The notes beneath the pieces are model-generated. The model saw only the letters and a program-made list of their open reading frames with translations, was not told the DNA's origin and ran no database searches. Of a stretch of 64,000 bases of DNA, positions 40,594 to 52,797 are shown piece by piece (the first letter of the stretch is position 1; each line of letters starts with the position of its first letter). This DNA is from Rostratula benghalensis (taxonomy: Eukaryota > Chordata > Aves > Charadriiformes > Rostratulidae). Where the stretch lies: positions 219,054 to 283,053 of the forward strand of contig VXAI01000385.1 in the NCBI GenBank assembly GCA_013399305.1, read 5' to 3'. The translations under genes were made by a program, and so were the position numbers.

Positions 40594-41937
40594 CTGGAAA
40601 CACAAATCAAGAGCATTACCACAACATGGCATGACAGGGAATGGGCAATACTCACTCTTGTCCCTTGCACTCTTCTTTGCTAGAAAACATTGCAGCAGTG
40701 AAATTACCCCCCTATTCCATGGGAAAAAATGAATAGCATTCTTGGAAAATGACATTCAGTTTGTATGCAACATATGTGGAACTTCATTGTATTTAGGAAA
40801 GTACACAATAGTGCTCAGCTGGAATGATGCAGAGCTAAAAATCCCCCTTGATGCAGCATGGGCTGGTCCAAGGTCTAGTGTAAAAGGATCCCTTTCTGGA
40901 TCTGGAATCAGTATGACAGGAGGAAAAGTGCAAAAAAGCAAAATGTTAATCAATTGGTCACATTACCTCAGATGAGTTACTGAGATTTAAACAAAGGGAA
41001 TGTTTCCAGTACAAAGCCTGTGGATTGTACCAGTATAAACAAAATCAATAGCAGGCTTTTTCTTCAGGGCTTGAGAGGGGAAAAAGTATTTTCATTATCC
41101 ATATTATAAGTTTGTTTTGACAATCATTAAGGCCACTCGCATGAAAAACAGCTCATCAGTCTAATAAGACAGCGACGTTACACTATGGCTCTTAATTGAT
41201 TTCTTTCCTGCTGCCTTCATTACATAGCACTAATGGAAATTTGACTTTCACTCAAGATGCTTTTGCCTTTTCCACCTCAAAGGCACCTTGCTGTTACACA
41301 TCTCCAGATCCCACAGTACTTGACAAAGGAAGGCTTTTCAAATATTGGCTTTGGATGTACAGAAGGACTGATAGGAACCATGAGATATACTTACTAGCAT
41401 CACTGCAGAGGGGTTTTTTTGTATATAAGGGCATTGATATCGAATTTCCGAAAGCTTCCTAGGAATAAGTAGTAGTAGGTGTATCCTCACACCTTTGCAG
41501 AGGCTTCCAAGGCAAACAGTATCTGTGAGATTGTCTGACTGGGATGGAGCAAAAGTTTCAAACATGTATTCTGGACTGATCATCCAGACAACAAGAATGT
41601 AGAGGCGTTACATGCCAGCCAAGCAAAATTAGTAACATCTTGGGTCATACAGCTAAGACAGAGGAACAGAAGGAAATGGCTTGCTGGAAAGATCTGCTGC
41701 AAATGTACAGGTGTGAATAGCTGGGCACATGTAAGGACTGTTGAAAAGTTTTGCTCTCCATGGAGCTTGGAGCAGAGGCAGTGGGGACTTACTGAATAAC
41801 AGAACAAACTGAATTCTTCTGTGAATAACCAGCCAAACCAGATTATTTTAATTTTTTTAAAAGAAACGTTCTCAGTTGTATTTCTCATTACTACAGAGAG
41901 CTAAACCCACATATATACACGTTTGATCTTTACTCAC
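40594..41937 (-). other. EPHA5: EPHA5 intron in the juxtamembrane region
   Basis: A 1.3-kb intron with nothing recognisable in it. Confidence 0.9.
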
Positions 41938-42005
41938 TGTGGCCATTATGAAAATGCATCTTTTCTTCTTCTGGATCTTGTTTAGCCTTGCTATAGCCAC
42001 ATCGC
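41938..42005 (-). CDS. EPHA5: EPHA5 exon: membrane-proximal cytoplasmic segment
   Basis: This 68-bp exon encodes residues 111-132 ([20 protein letters not shown], then GH) and shares codons 110 and 133 with its neighbours. It begins the cytoplasmic juxtamembrane region with a basic stretch next to the membrane followed by an acidic cluster. The acceptor is a tract of T and C ending ttccag; the donor is A|gtgagta. [10 protein letters not shown] is characteristic of EPHA5 within the EphA family and helps distinguish it from EPHA3 and EPHA4. The first base can be joined either to the cassette exon (giving W) or straight to the transmembrane exon (giving R). Confidence 0.95.
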
Positions 42006-45000
42006 CTGGAAAAAAAACAAAACAAAGAGAAGAGTGTTCTTGTCTCTGGTATGTAAGAACCCTGTTCTTCACTTCACACAAAACAGAGCAGAGACTAATC
42101 CAATCTCTCTAGTGACTGTATTGCTGCTGTCCCAGTTTTAGCTCATCAAACTACTTGCAATTTCCCTAACGGGATTCAGGGACCCAGGCCCACTAATTTT
42201 GAATTGGACTTGTGCTTCCAAATCCCACAGATACTTCTGAAAAACTCTACCATCCACGTAATTTAGCTATTCTTAAGAAGAAAAAAAAATAAACCAAGAA
42301 CAGGAAGGACGATGGAAGGGGAATGGGATGAAACATTTGAAATTGCAGAAGCAGGATCTCATGGACCACAGAGCTTTTGCACTGTGTTGTATGTATTGCA
42401 TGCTCCCCTTCATCCACTGGGCATTTGCACAACATTAAATTTTGATTCTTTAGAAAACAGCCTTGTGTAAACTTTAACACCTTATACGCATGCAAAATGA
42501 TGGGTTAAAAACACTCAGCCTGTTGCCTCACTGCCTTCAAGGGTTTTCTATGTATTCCTGGCTCTGATGGGGTATCTTGCACATCTCCTCTCTTTACCCA
42601 GGGGAGCTACTATTTATGCAACCCACAGCAATATTTTATTTATCTTTATTTATCTTTATTGCCCATCAGCAATAAAGACAGAAGGCGGCACACAGTTACT
42701 TCCTGACAAATCTTGCTCCCATGTTAGCACTGAGCAGAGCAAGGATGCTGCTGAATCCCACCATGGAGTTGCAACCACAGCCATATGGGAGTTGCATCTC
42801 CTCCAGAGCATTCTCCAGTCTGTGGCTCTTCTTCCCTCATTCTTCTTGATGGTTTTCTAGGCCAAGTTATTGCATTAGCATGAAGTGGCTGCTTTGGTGG
42901 TGTCTCTAAGACCTGATTCACTTAGACAACCACTTAGGAAGCTACAGGGTAATTGCATAAGCAAGGAGAACTGCTATATACACACATAGATGCACATATT
43001 TGAAAATATGGGATAAAATGATGTATGTATGATGCATATATATATATGCGCCAGTCTTTCCAAGACCCTGATACAACAACTGGATCACCCTTAAAGCAAA
43101 CTGCATGGTTGTGAGACAGGGGAACACCGCTTGGTGGAGTGAAAAACCTGTAACAGACACCTGCAAGCCAGCCAACACACAATGGGATCACTAGCTGGCA
43201 CACCTCAAAGAAAGCCTCAGGCCACCGAGGAGCCCCTTAGAGCTGAGAAACTTGGGAGTCGAATCTTCTGTTGCCTATGATTTTTGAGACAGGGAGATGT
43301 GAGGACTCCAGCATCACTCACAGCAAGGAGAGGCATATGATTAGCAGAAACAAAACTGCAATTAGGAGGAGGCAGTAATAGGCATCTGCGTGAAACACAC
43401 CCTCAGCATGAAGTCTTATTACAGGGAGCTGCTGTCTGCCTGCTTGCGAGGGGCCAAGCAGCCTTGTGGCTATAGGATTTTGGCACTGGATTTGTGAAAC
43501 AATCATGATTACCAGCAAAATCCCCAATGTGAGGAGATGCACGCACTGCCGCTGAGCTGGCCCCAGCAGAGCTGGACACTAGAGGGTGGAGCAGGGGAAA
43601 TGCAACGTGAGCTCCTGGGGTTACTCTGAGGAAGGGCAGCAGACACACAAGCTTACCTTGGGGAGAAGGGGACACCTGTACCAAGGGGAGAGGAGGAAAA
43701 AATCGACTGCAAACGTTGTGTAAGCATAGGGGAATGGATTGAGACAGGGTGTAGAAGACAAGGGGGAAGGCTGACCGGTGGTTCAGGGACACAGGCAGGA
43801 AGATACACGGATCACACTTGCTAAACAGACTATCCATGCAGGGTGAGTTTTCAGCAGCAGCAACCAAGCTGAGACCATCATGCCAAAAAACACAACAGCA
43901 GCAATGAGGTGCCCTGAGACATGGCTCAGTTATCTGCATGATGCTGCTCATCCCTTTGCTCTAACAGCAGCAGAGACATTTCCTGAGATGGGGTCCTCCC
44001 TAATTAACTCAAAAACTAAGCACTAGGTGTACGTAAAGACCTTGGGAGTAAAAGCCATTTCAAAGTGTGTTTTAGCATTCACAGTACCCAGGTGAAAATG
44101 GATTCTTCTCCTTCTTTGCCATATTGCCTCCCTCTTTAAGTACATGAACTAGAGATATGATGTGTATCAACATCAATTACCACTTCTGGCAACCCCAACT
44201 TTTTCTGCTGCAAGTTGCCAAAAATTACATCAGTTTTCTGCAAAAGTGATTTTCTGGATTGAGGCATGTAACTCAATTTTCCTCTTCAAAATACACAAAT
44301 GTTTCAATTCAGCCTTCTACCAAATGCACATATACAGTATTTCTTCTGTTTGCCTTTTAGAGAAAATGCCCTCATCTCTTTACTAATGGCTAGCGTTATT
44401 AATGTGGTTCTTTTTACTACTCCTGATTCCTTGACCACGAAGAGGAGGAGAGAGAAATGGGGACCATGCCATCACATGCATCCAGTGATCCAAGCACACC
44501 TTGATGCACCAGGGTCCGTGTTTACTGCCCAGGGACACACTCAAAGGGCCAATGCAAACCAGTTGGCTCTGGCCATTCTCCTCTCTCAAGCTGAGTAACA
44601 CAAAACAGCAGCCCATCACATTATCATATGAAATCAGGCACTGGGACCCACAAAGCATTGTTAAAGCAAGCCTTGACAAGACATGCCAAAGAGAAATGGC
44701 AGCTAGTGGACTGTGACTGTCAAGCAACAGTTGGGTGTCACTAACAAATACTGCTGTGAAACCTGCCTGTGCCCTTTGCACGCTCGCTTTCTTAAACTAC
44801 CCAGAGACACAAGCCACATACACACTGACTGGGGCTAAATCACCCCTCTTCCCTTCTTGACCTTCAGATGCTTTACAGCACACACAAGCAGTATTTTACC
44901 TCCTTTCTTCACTAACTAAATACCACAAAAAATCTGCCATTTCAGGTTAACAGTCCTGATTCAATACGGGAATCTTACTGGCAGGTGACAGCATCTAAAT

Positions 45001-48000
45001 ATTGTAGCTTTGCAATATATTTTGGGTTACAAAAAAGCTCCCACTTGTTTGTAAAATAATCAATTTCTGCATGTTCATTTGCTCTTAACAATTATTGGAA
45101 AAGCTGTGAGTCAAAAGCCTCCTGATGCAAGATTCATTCTCTAGTTTATTGTCATTGTACAAACCATAGATTTCCTATATCCCCCTCTGAGCTGGAGATG
45201 CTCAGACAAAGAGTTAACATAATTCAGCAGCACACCTAAATCCCAACTCATTTAGTCCTGTTGTGGATTTGTCCCAGTTTCTGCATCTAGAAAGCAGATA
45301 CCTTCCTAGCACAGCTCAGTGTTTTCCAGTAGAAGTATCAGAGGAAAAAAACCAAACAAACGAGACTTTAAATATATTTTAAAGGCATCATGTCTTATTT
45401 AAGAACTACTTGCAGATTGGCAGGCAGCTCATAAAATATTTATGGGGCAGATTATAAAAGTGAAGTTGTAAAATGATCCCTATATAAGTTTATAAAATAT
45501 AAAACGTACAGGTAGAAAGATGAAGAATCCAGCTGGGAAACCAAGGCCCACTGCTTCTCATGGCAGAAGCCAATTCATAGAGAAAAATCTTTCAAGAAAC
45601 AAGGCAGATGCTTGCTCTCCCTGGACTGATGTGTCTGACTTTGTGTCTGACCCTGTGGTTTGGAGTGCCCTTGGTGGGTGGTGCATGGCCCCTCACCCAC
45701 CCAAGGCATCCTCAAATACCACAGAATGCTCAAGGGAAGGAGCTTCCATCTTTCTAGCTATGGCCACCACTCTGGTCACAACCCAGACAGGACACAGTCA
45801 AGGGACTGTGGAGCTGGACCTTAGACAGCCAAGCCCTAGGCAGTGATGTGGAACAGTCTTTACATACATACTTCAGCCACAGGCCAAAGCATTTCAGTAC
45901 ACAGCCAAGGCATTACTAGAAATGCATATGGGGACAGCATTTAGACATCCCAGATGAGGAAACGGACTTCACCTTGCTAGGTGTGGGTCAGCACCATTGA
46001 ATGGCTTGTGCACTGAAGCAGCATGCAATCTCCCATCCCAGCCCTACAGAGATTTATACATGTATTTAATCTCTCCAATAGGAGATAATAAACTCTGTGT
46101 CCTTCTCTGAAACAGAGACAAAATGCAACTTGCTTTTCAGGGGCAAGACCTTCACTCAGAAGCACATCTTTTACAAGAAATCAACTTTGAGGTATGCATG
46201 CAACCCATCTGCCATTTTACAGGAGGTAACAACTGCAAGGTTGTTGTTTACAAGGGGTAAGTGCTTGTTTCAGACTATTTATTCCAAGATGTTAAAGCAA
46301 TAGGGCTGCATATGTGTTACAGCGCAGGACTGTGCTCCATCCAGAAGAACAAACAAACACAGATCCGTCCTTCTAGCCAAGATCCTGTTGCCTCAGTTCA
46401 TGTGTGCAGACAAGAATTTGTTCAGAAAATAGTTTTATCCTGGATAAACAACACTGATACCAAGAGCCAGAGGCAAAAGTCTACCTCTAGTGATGTTGGT
46501 CCACGTTCAGCATTCACCTTTGCTGCTTGCAATCCTAGAATATATTCAGCATCACAAAACCATGGAATATTAAAGGACTGGTGATAAACAAACATTTTTT
46601 AGGCTGGAAGTTGTTTCCCATTTTTTTCTGTTCACTTTCCTTCTGCTTTTTTGATGTCTATAAGGAGTTACTTCCTTTAATCAAGAAAATTACTTCAATT
46701 AATTACTTCACCTGGAGTAACTTGGAGCAACTCATGTAGGCTGGGAATCTGATTCATTCAACTCCTCTATCTACTCACAAAGTCCTGTAATTTGAAGAAT
46801 GGGATCAAAAGAGCAGTAAAAGGTCTTGAGATGACACTTTGGCTCAGTTCATACATACACCAGACAACTGGCCTGAGAGTAACCAGGACAGGTTCCCTTC
46901 CTAAGGGCTGCAGGCTCCCCGTTGTCTCAGCAGCTTTCCCAGCCACTGTCTCCCTCTATATGTTGTGATCCTGCCTTTGACCTCCGATCAACTTGGATGC
47001 CTTACAAAGGAAGTTTCACAATTCCAGTGGTGGTATTTTTAGCCTTCAGTCTTTCCCTGACTTCACATTGAATGACTCCCTGCCTTCCTAAATCACCATC
47101 AGAACAATTAAAAATAATTTAAACAAGATACCATTTCCCCCTCTTACAGGAAGCTCTTGTGAAGTGATCCTCATAAATCTTTCTAAAGAGGTTGTCGTGC
47201 CTTCCCATAACACAGCCAATGGCACCCATGCCTTGAAGTAATTTTTACCATTTTCCCATCCCAGCTTGCTGCCACATTAGTCTCTCTGCAGTTTAGGAGG
47301 AAACTTGCCGAGGGTGTTTTCCAGGTCAACCAAATTTTCCCTATAGGTCTCTCTTCTTCGTAGCCAACCAGTCCAATCCTGGTCTCCTCATTGCTGCTAT
47401 TCTCTGTCTGGGGGCGCCTTGCTGAGAACATTGGAAGCATAACTCACAGTGAGGGACTGCCTGGGCACTGGTGGCACAGGCACAACAGACTACAGAAGGA
47501 CAAAGACCTTTTCTTTTAGTGCAATCATTGCCAAATAGACACCTTGCAGGAAAAACTGCATGTACCAGAAGAATGTTTTGCAGGCAAACATTTTGAGCTG
47601 AGCGGCCTTTCTTCCTAATGATGCTCTTAAGTGCTCAAAAGTCGAGAGAAAAGTTTCAAAACACTTAAAAACACTCCAGCAGGAAAAAAGAAAAGTGTTC
47701 TGCTTTATGGCCTTTGGGATTTGTAGTTGCATACTCCTCCCTGGTTCAAGACTCTGTCAGAACCAGCATCCGGCACTAGAGGAGCCAAAACCAGTCTACC
47801 TTGGTCACTGCTGTGCCCCACATCCAGGGACTGCAGCATGACCCAGCGTAGCCTCAGTATCCCCCAGTAGTAGAAGAGTTTCACACTTCTCACCCAGTTA
47901 TGCTGCAAAGCCTTTCCAGTTCAACTATGCATGTTGAATGTCTCAGCACTCCTACGGTCTCAAGCAGCTATCTGAGGAAGATGGTGATCTCATGAGTCTC

Positions 48001-48761
48001 CTAGGAGGCTTAGGAAGATCTCTGTCTGCACATATTACAGCCAATTCAGAGACCCAAACCACATTCCCTTCAGGAGGCAACTCAATTCGCATCCAATCAA
48101 AGCAATAGAAATTAAAATGACCCTTCCTCTGATTAGTTTAGAAAAGAGGGCAGAGTACAAGAGAGCAGAAACTGGTGAGGCAGCTCAGGTAGTGGCAAAA
48201 CAGGGAAGCATGCAGCACGGACACGCAGGTCTGGATGCCCACAGAGATATGTCCAACACTGCTGGAGCATATCGTTGGCAAACAGCATCATGTCATTGCT
48301 GTGTATGTCATACATTGACATGTATGTCCATGACATACAATTGGATTCACTGACATGCAGATTACATGCCACTAAACACCTTTCCACTCCTGCCTGCTCC
48401 TTGCCTCCTTTCTGAGGTCAAATTACCTCCCCCAGCCCCTTTTGGTGACAAGAAGCAGATTGTGATGAAGTGTCCAGCATATGTGATGTTTTGTTATGAC
48501 ATATGACATTGCTGGTGTGGTGTCTGGATCAATCATGGCATTATGCATCAGGGCTTCATCCCCCCTGGAACCCCTGCTCTTCCTGGAGACACACTGATTC
48601 GAGTCACGCTATTTCCAGGTGTTGAGACAGATAAGCTGGGTGAAGAGGTCAGATGTGAAAGCGATTTCCAGGCCAATACAAGAAAGGGAGGGAGAGGCAG
48701 ACTGTGCACAGAAAACATGGAGGACAGGGAATAGGAGCCAGCACGGGTGGGGAACACTGAC
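42006..48761 (-). other. EPHA5: EPHA5 intron downstream of the cassette exon
   Basis: A 6.8-kb intron. It holds two minus-strand TGCATG motifs (48,354-48,359 and 48,209-48,214), an imperfect hairpin at 48,303-48,338, a (TTTATTTATC)n stretch at about 42,634-42,660 and an (AT)n run near 43,035-43,047. The longest frame (43,951-43,403, minus) has no recognisable domain. Confidence 0.9.
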
Positions 48762-48827
48762 CATGTTAGGCTTGGATAGGCAACAGCACGCAGAGAAGAA
48801 GCCCACCCACAGCCATGATCGCAGCAA
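48762..48827 (-). CDS. EPHA5: EPHA5 alternative cassette exon: cysteine-rich juxtamembrane insert
   Basis: This 66-bp exon is flanked by cttttcag and gtcagt. It completes codon 88 as serine, encodes CCDHGCGWASSLRAVAYPSLT, and leaves TG to make tryptophan with the next exon. Sixty-six is a multiple of three, and skipping it joins AG to G, giving LLSG-RRCGYSK in frame, so the exon can be included or omitted freely. From memory, human EPHA5 isoforms differ by a closely similar insert (CCECGCGRASSL...), which supports this as real rather than a chance open frame. The insert sits immediately after the membrane helix; its cysteines could be palmitoylated (inference). The donor GTCAGT is weaker than consensus, as is usual for regulated exons. 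Confidence 0.9.
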
Positions 48828-49193
48828 CTGAAAAGCAAACAAAAAGGCCCAGGATAAGGAATAATCCCACTGCCCTGGCAAGGTGACAATACATTCACAA
48901 CATTTTTATACGCACTTCTCCCATGTTATTGCAATTATTATTTGGAGCTTAACGCCCCGGGCTGCAAGAATTTCATGGCATGTGCTACAGTTGGGGAAAA
49001 ACACCTTGGGGAGACCTTATAGATCATGGTCCTGCAAAGCAATTAACCATGTGCTTCCTGTATTTGAGGACCACCGCTAGGATTAATGGGGTCACTCATG
49101 TGCTTAAACTTAAGCACCTGCCTTGGAGCAGGGAAGGTGACTAAGTGACTTTTTCCACAGGTGTGTGTGCAGTACAGTTACAACTTTCTTTAA

Positions 49194-49216
49194 AAAACAA
49201 AACAAAACAAAACAAA
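49194..49216. repeat. (AAAAC)n short tandem repeat
   Basis: About four copies of the AAAAC unit. Confidence 0.85.
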
Positions 49217-52200
49217 GAAACCCCCAACACTGGGTGAATGATGCAAGCCCTGCTTTTGCTGACCCTTATGCTTGTACTCAACTCACACAGCCCTTTCTGG
49301 GTCTTCCTGGGTCAGTGAAGCTTTGCACGCGCATTACGTATCTGCAGAAGCAGGACCTTGTAAGTGGAGTGAGAATATTCAGCCTAAATAAACTCAAAAC
49401 ACGGTGAGTTGAAAGGCACTGTGCGTGTCCACAGTTTGCTTTGGAAGGCTGCTGGGCCATTACTCTGGTCTAATCAGTATGGGTTTGTGTGGCATCAGTC
49501 TATAACCTGAGGCTGGCTGAACCTCCATAATCGCCCTTTATCCTTGTCAGAGAACTTGCATGGACAACTTCCCTGTTACCATATCTATTAAGGCAATTCA
49601 TCCTGTAAAAGAACATAGTGCAGAAGAAACAACAGGAAAAAGTTCAGTATGATATACAAGCAGAAGCCTGATGGTGCAGACATACTCCGAATAGTAGATC
49701 TGAAGATCTCACTCATCTTTACTCCTCAAATCAGTGCACCATGTCATTCTGTGATTCTTAAAAAAAAAACCATTGTGCCCATCAGATTGTTACAAGGTAT
49801 AAAATAGAATGTCTAAACACATTAAAGAAACTTATTTAGACAAAATTAACATTCTGCAACTGCACTGCCTTAAATTATGATGCAAAATAACTTCAGGCAT
49901 GCAATGATTTAAGGAATTATATACTGGATTATGTGTTTACATTAGAACTAGTGAAGAATGTCTCTCTAAGCCCCCTTTGCATCAGCAAAACAACTTGCTA
50001 ACCTCTAAACAGTGATGCAAATATTATTTTACTATAACTGACAATATTTTGTATTTTCAAAATGCCCCATGCACTAAACCTCTCCATTGACCCAAGTTAA
50101 CACCAGAGGTCCAGAACCCAAGAGCAGACAAAGGGAACCCAAGCATAATATATTTTCAGTCAAATTTCCTATTTTCTGGGTTTAACCTTGCAGGATTTGA
50201 GTGCAGAGAATTTGCACTGAAGATCACTGTGGCTGTGACGATTTTGCTTACATTTTAGCTAGGAGGCCCTCTTCTCTCAGGCATTTTCTAACAGTTGTTG
50301 CCACCAGACCTTCCCACACCGATGAGCATGCCAAGTTCAGGTTTATTAAACAACCTGAAAAGCAAACACTTCCCCGAAATTAAAATAGTTTGCTGTTTTC
50401 CTAAACACAGGCAACTCTTTGAACACCTCTTCAGCCACTGGAGTGCTCTAAGACAAAATCAGTTCCCTGCACTGAATACAGAGAACTTCAGATCTCTCTT
50501 GTTCCCTTTATGGGGAGGGACAAAGATGCTCAAGTGCAAGGGAAATACACTTCAATGAAGCCTTACTCCTGCACATCTCTGCACTTAGGGTCTTTGTGCT
50601 TAGGGTCCAAATTCTCTGAGATGTAATATTTGGGGACATGTAAACCTCTTTAGAAATATACTAAACTGGATTAGCAGACAACAAAATTCACTGTCCAGTC
50701 TCAGGAGCACTTAGAGTAAATGCATGGACTACTTGACCTGAAGACTTAGGACAAAGGAAAATTTCTTTCTGCTCGTGCTAAAAGGACGGCTTGATTCTGC
50801 AGATAAACTTCATAATATAAAAATCCCAAGGCAAATTAAACTGGATGTTGAACTCTAGCAAACGTGCTGTGCCCCTGAGGACACCACCTCTAGGTGCTGA
50901 CGGTTTCTGGGAGGGGCAGAGTTTCCCCATCTCTTTGCTTCACACAGGGCTTTCTAGGTCTAGAAACTGAGGAGCTGAAAGCACATGCTTTCCACACAAG
51001 ATCAAATGCTGTGGCAGGATAAGAGATTGCCACTCAATGAAATATGTCCAGGCCTCTCTGGAGATTTAAGATCTTTAGCCAGCAAGATGATCTGTATCAG
51101 GGAGCAGTCAGAGTTGAACCAAACACTGTATGCATCAAAATTATCTGCAAAGTCTCTTCTACCTTCACTGAATCAACCAGCAGACTGCCGGGTCAGCTTG
51201 TGGGGGCTGCCCCTGACTTCAGTGGGCGGTCAGAAGCCTCTCCAATCTGCTGCAGGTTAACAGATGACATGTCAACATAACAGTGAAGGTTATTGACTCC
51301 TGCAGTGTTAAATCTCCTTTGCTGGGAAATAATGAGGTGCTGAGGCAGCAGCGTGTCCAAAAGCCAAGCTGGCTTGAAACAAGGTGTGACTTCTGCTTTG
51401 AGCTCTGGCTTCAAGGAAAGGGCTGCAGATGGGCAGAGGCAATGCAGGGGCCTGAAGCTGCAGTGGTATCTTCTGGACCTCCGTGGCCTGCTGGCATTGT
51501 CCTGCTTCTTGGCTAGATCAATTCCACCACTTCCAGTTTTCTCAGGCACACAAAGCTGACACTTCTCCAGTTCTAGCAAAGGTGACTGCCACAATGTCTA
51601 TGTGGTTTGCAAACTCAAGTGTCCAGAGAGCAAACTTTAATAAACCTGTCCTAGGAGGACTTATCAACACCCTTGGCATAATTTCAAACCACGGACTACA
51701 TGCTTTGTTAATGAAATGTATATGGGCTCCAACAACTGTGCCTGCAATCAATGTAATTAATTTACCACAAGTCTGCAGATGACCTGGAGAGCATTCAGAA
51801 TTAAACTACATTCCTAGTGGCTAGATAGATCTCAGAGAGACTCTGCTGTATATAGCTGTGGCTTTTAAGAGTTTTAAGATGAAGACTCGGAGTCATGATA
51901 AATGAAAGCCTCGTTTGTTGCTTTTAATAAGCTGCTCTAATGGGATGTTCTTCAGAGGCTTGCAATTAGAGACTAAAATACTTGAGGGTGCCTGGGAAGA
52001 TTTTTCTCATCCTTTATGCAGCCTTGAGCAATGGCAATGATTGTTTCCTGCATCTCCAGGTCAGGAGGCCAGCACCACACATAGCACCTCGTGAGTCAAC
52101 GTGCTTGCTTCAAACATCAGAGGAGCAGCATTTACACACTATGAGCTGTTCAGAACATATTCCTACTTTGCCCAGAACTATATGAATGCTTTAAGGAGTC

Positions 52201-52570
52201 ACCTGCTCCTCCTGCTGAGCTATATCTAGTTCACTTGTTAACACATGTTCTCTGCACTGATCAAGAATAACTGAGAAAGCAGAAGCCCAAGCAGACAATA
52301 GCTGTGCAATCACTGTGGGGAAGGAGAGCCAATCTTCCAGGAAAAGGAACTTGGAAAGACCTCTGGCATTACACTTTGCTATGCCTAAGCCATGAGAAAA
52401 TACAGGTAACCTTTTTCTAGGTAAAAGGCCAAATGCCACAACATAGCATGCCCCCAGGAGAGGTCACACTTCCTATTTCTAGCTTTGAGAGCGAGGTGAA
52501 ACATGCACATTTCAGAACTGCAGAGGGACGGTGGTCTGATTTTCTTCATCCTCTATCCACTCCACAGCCA

Positions 52571-52797
52571 ACAGAATCACAGAATCACAGATTATCAGGG
52601 ATTGGAAGGGACCTTGAAAGCTCATCCAGTCCAGTCCCCCTGCCAGAGCAGGAACACCCAGATCAGGTCACACAGGAACGTGTCCAGATGGGTCCTGAAT
52701 GTCTCCAGAGAAGGAGACTCCACCATCTCTCTGGGCAGCCCCTTCCAGTGCTCCCTCACCCTCACTGTGAAGAAGTTTTTCCTCATATTTAAGACAC
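52571..52797 (-). mobile_element. CR1 LINE 3'-end fragment, minus orientation
   Basis: The minus strand reads the same CR1 3' segment as 17,940-18,173, including gagcactggaaggggctgcc and tgtgacctgatctgggtgtt, and ends in repeated gattctgtgattctgt. It is about 227 bases and lies in the sense orientation of EPHA5. Confidence 0.94.

Noticed and set aside
43403..43951. 182-codon minus-strand open frame
   Set aside because: Intronic, cysteine- and proline-rich without domain pattern, and no flanking splice signals matching the Eph exon phases.
49735..49765. Possible CR1 3' terminus (cattctgtgattctt)
   Set aside because: Only the short terminal motif matches; the upstream 100 bases lack CR1 sequence.
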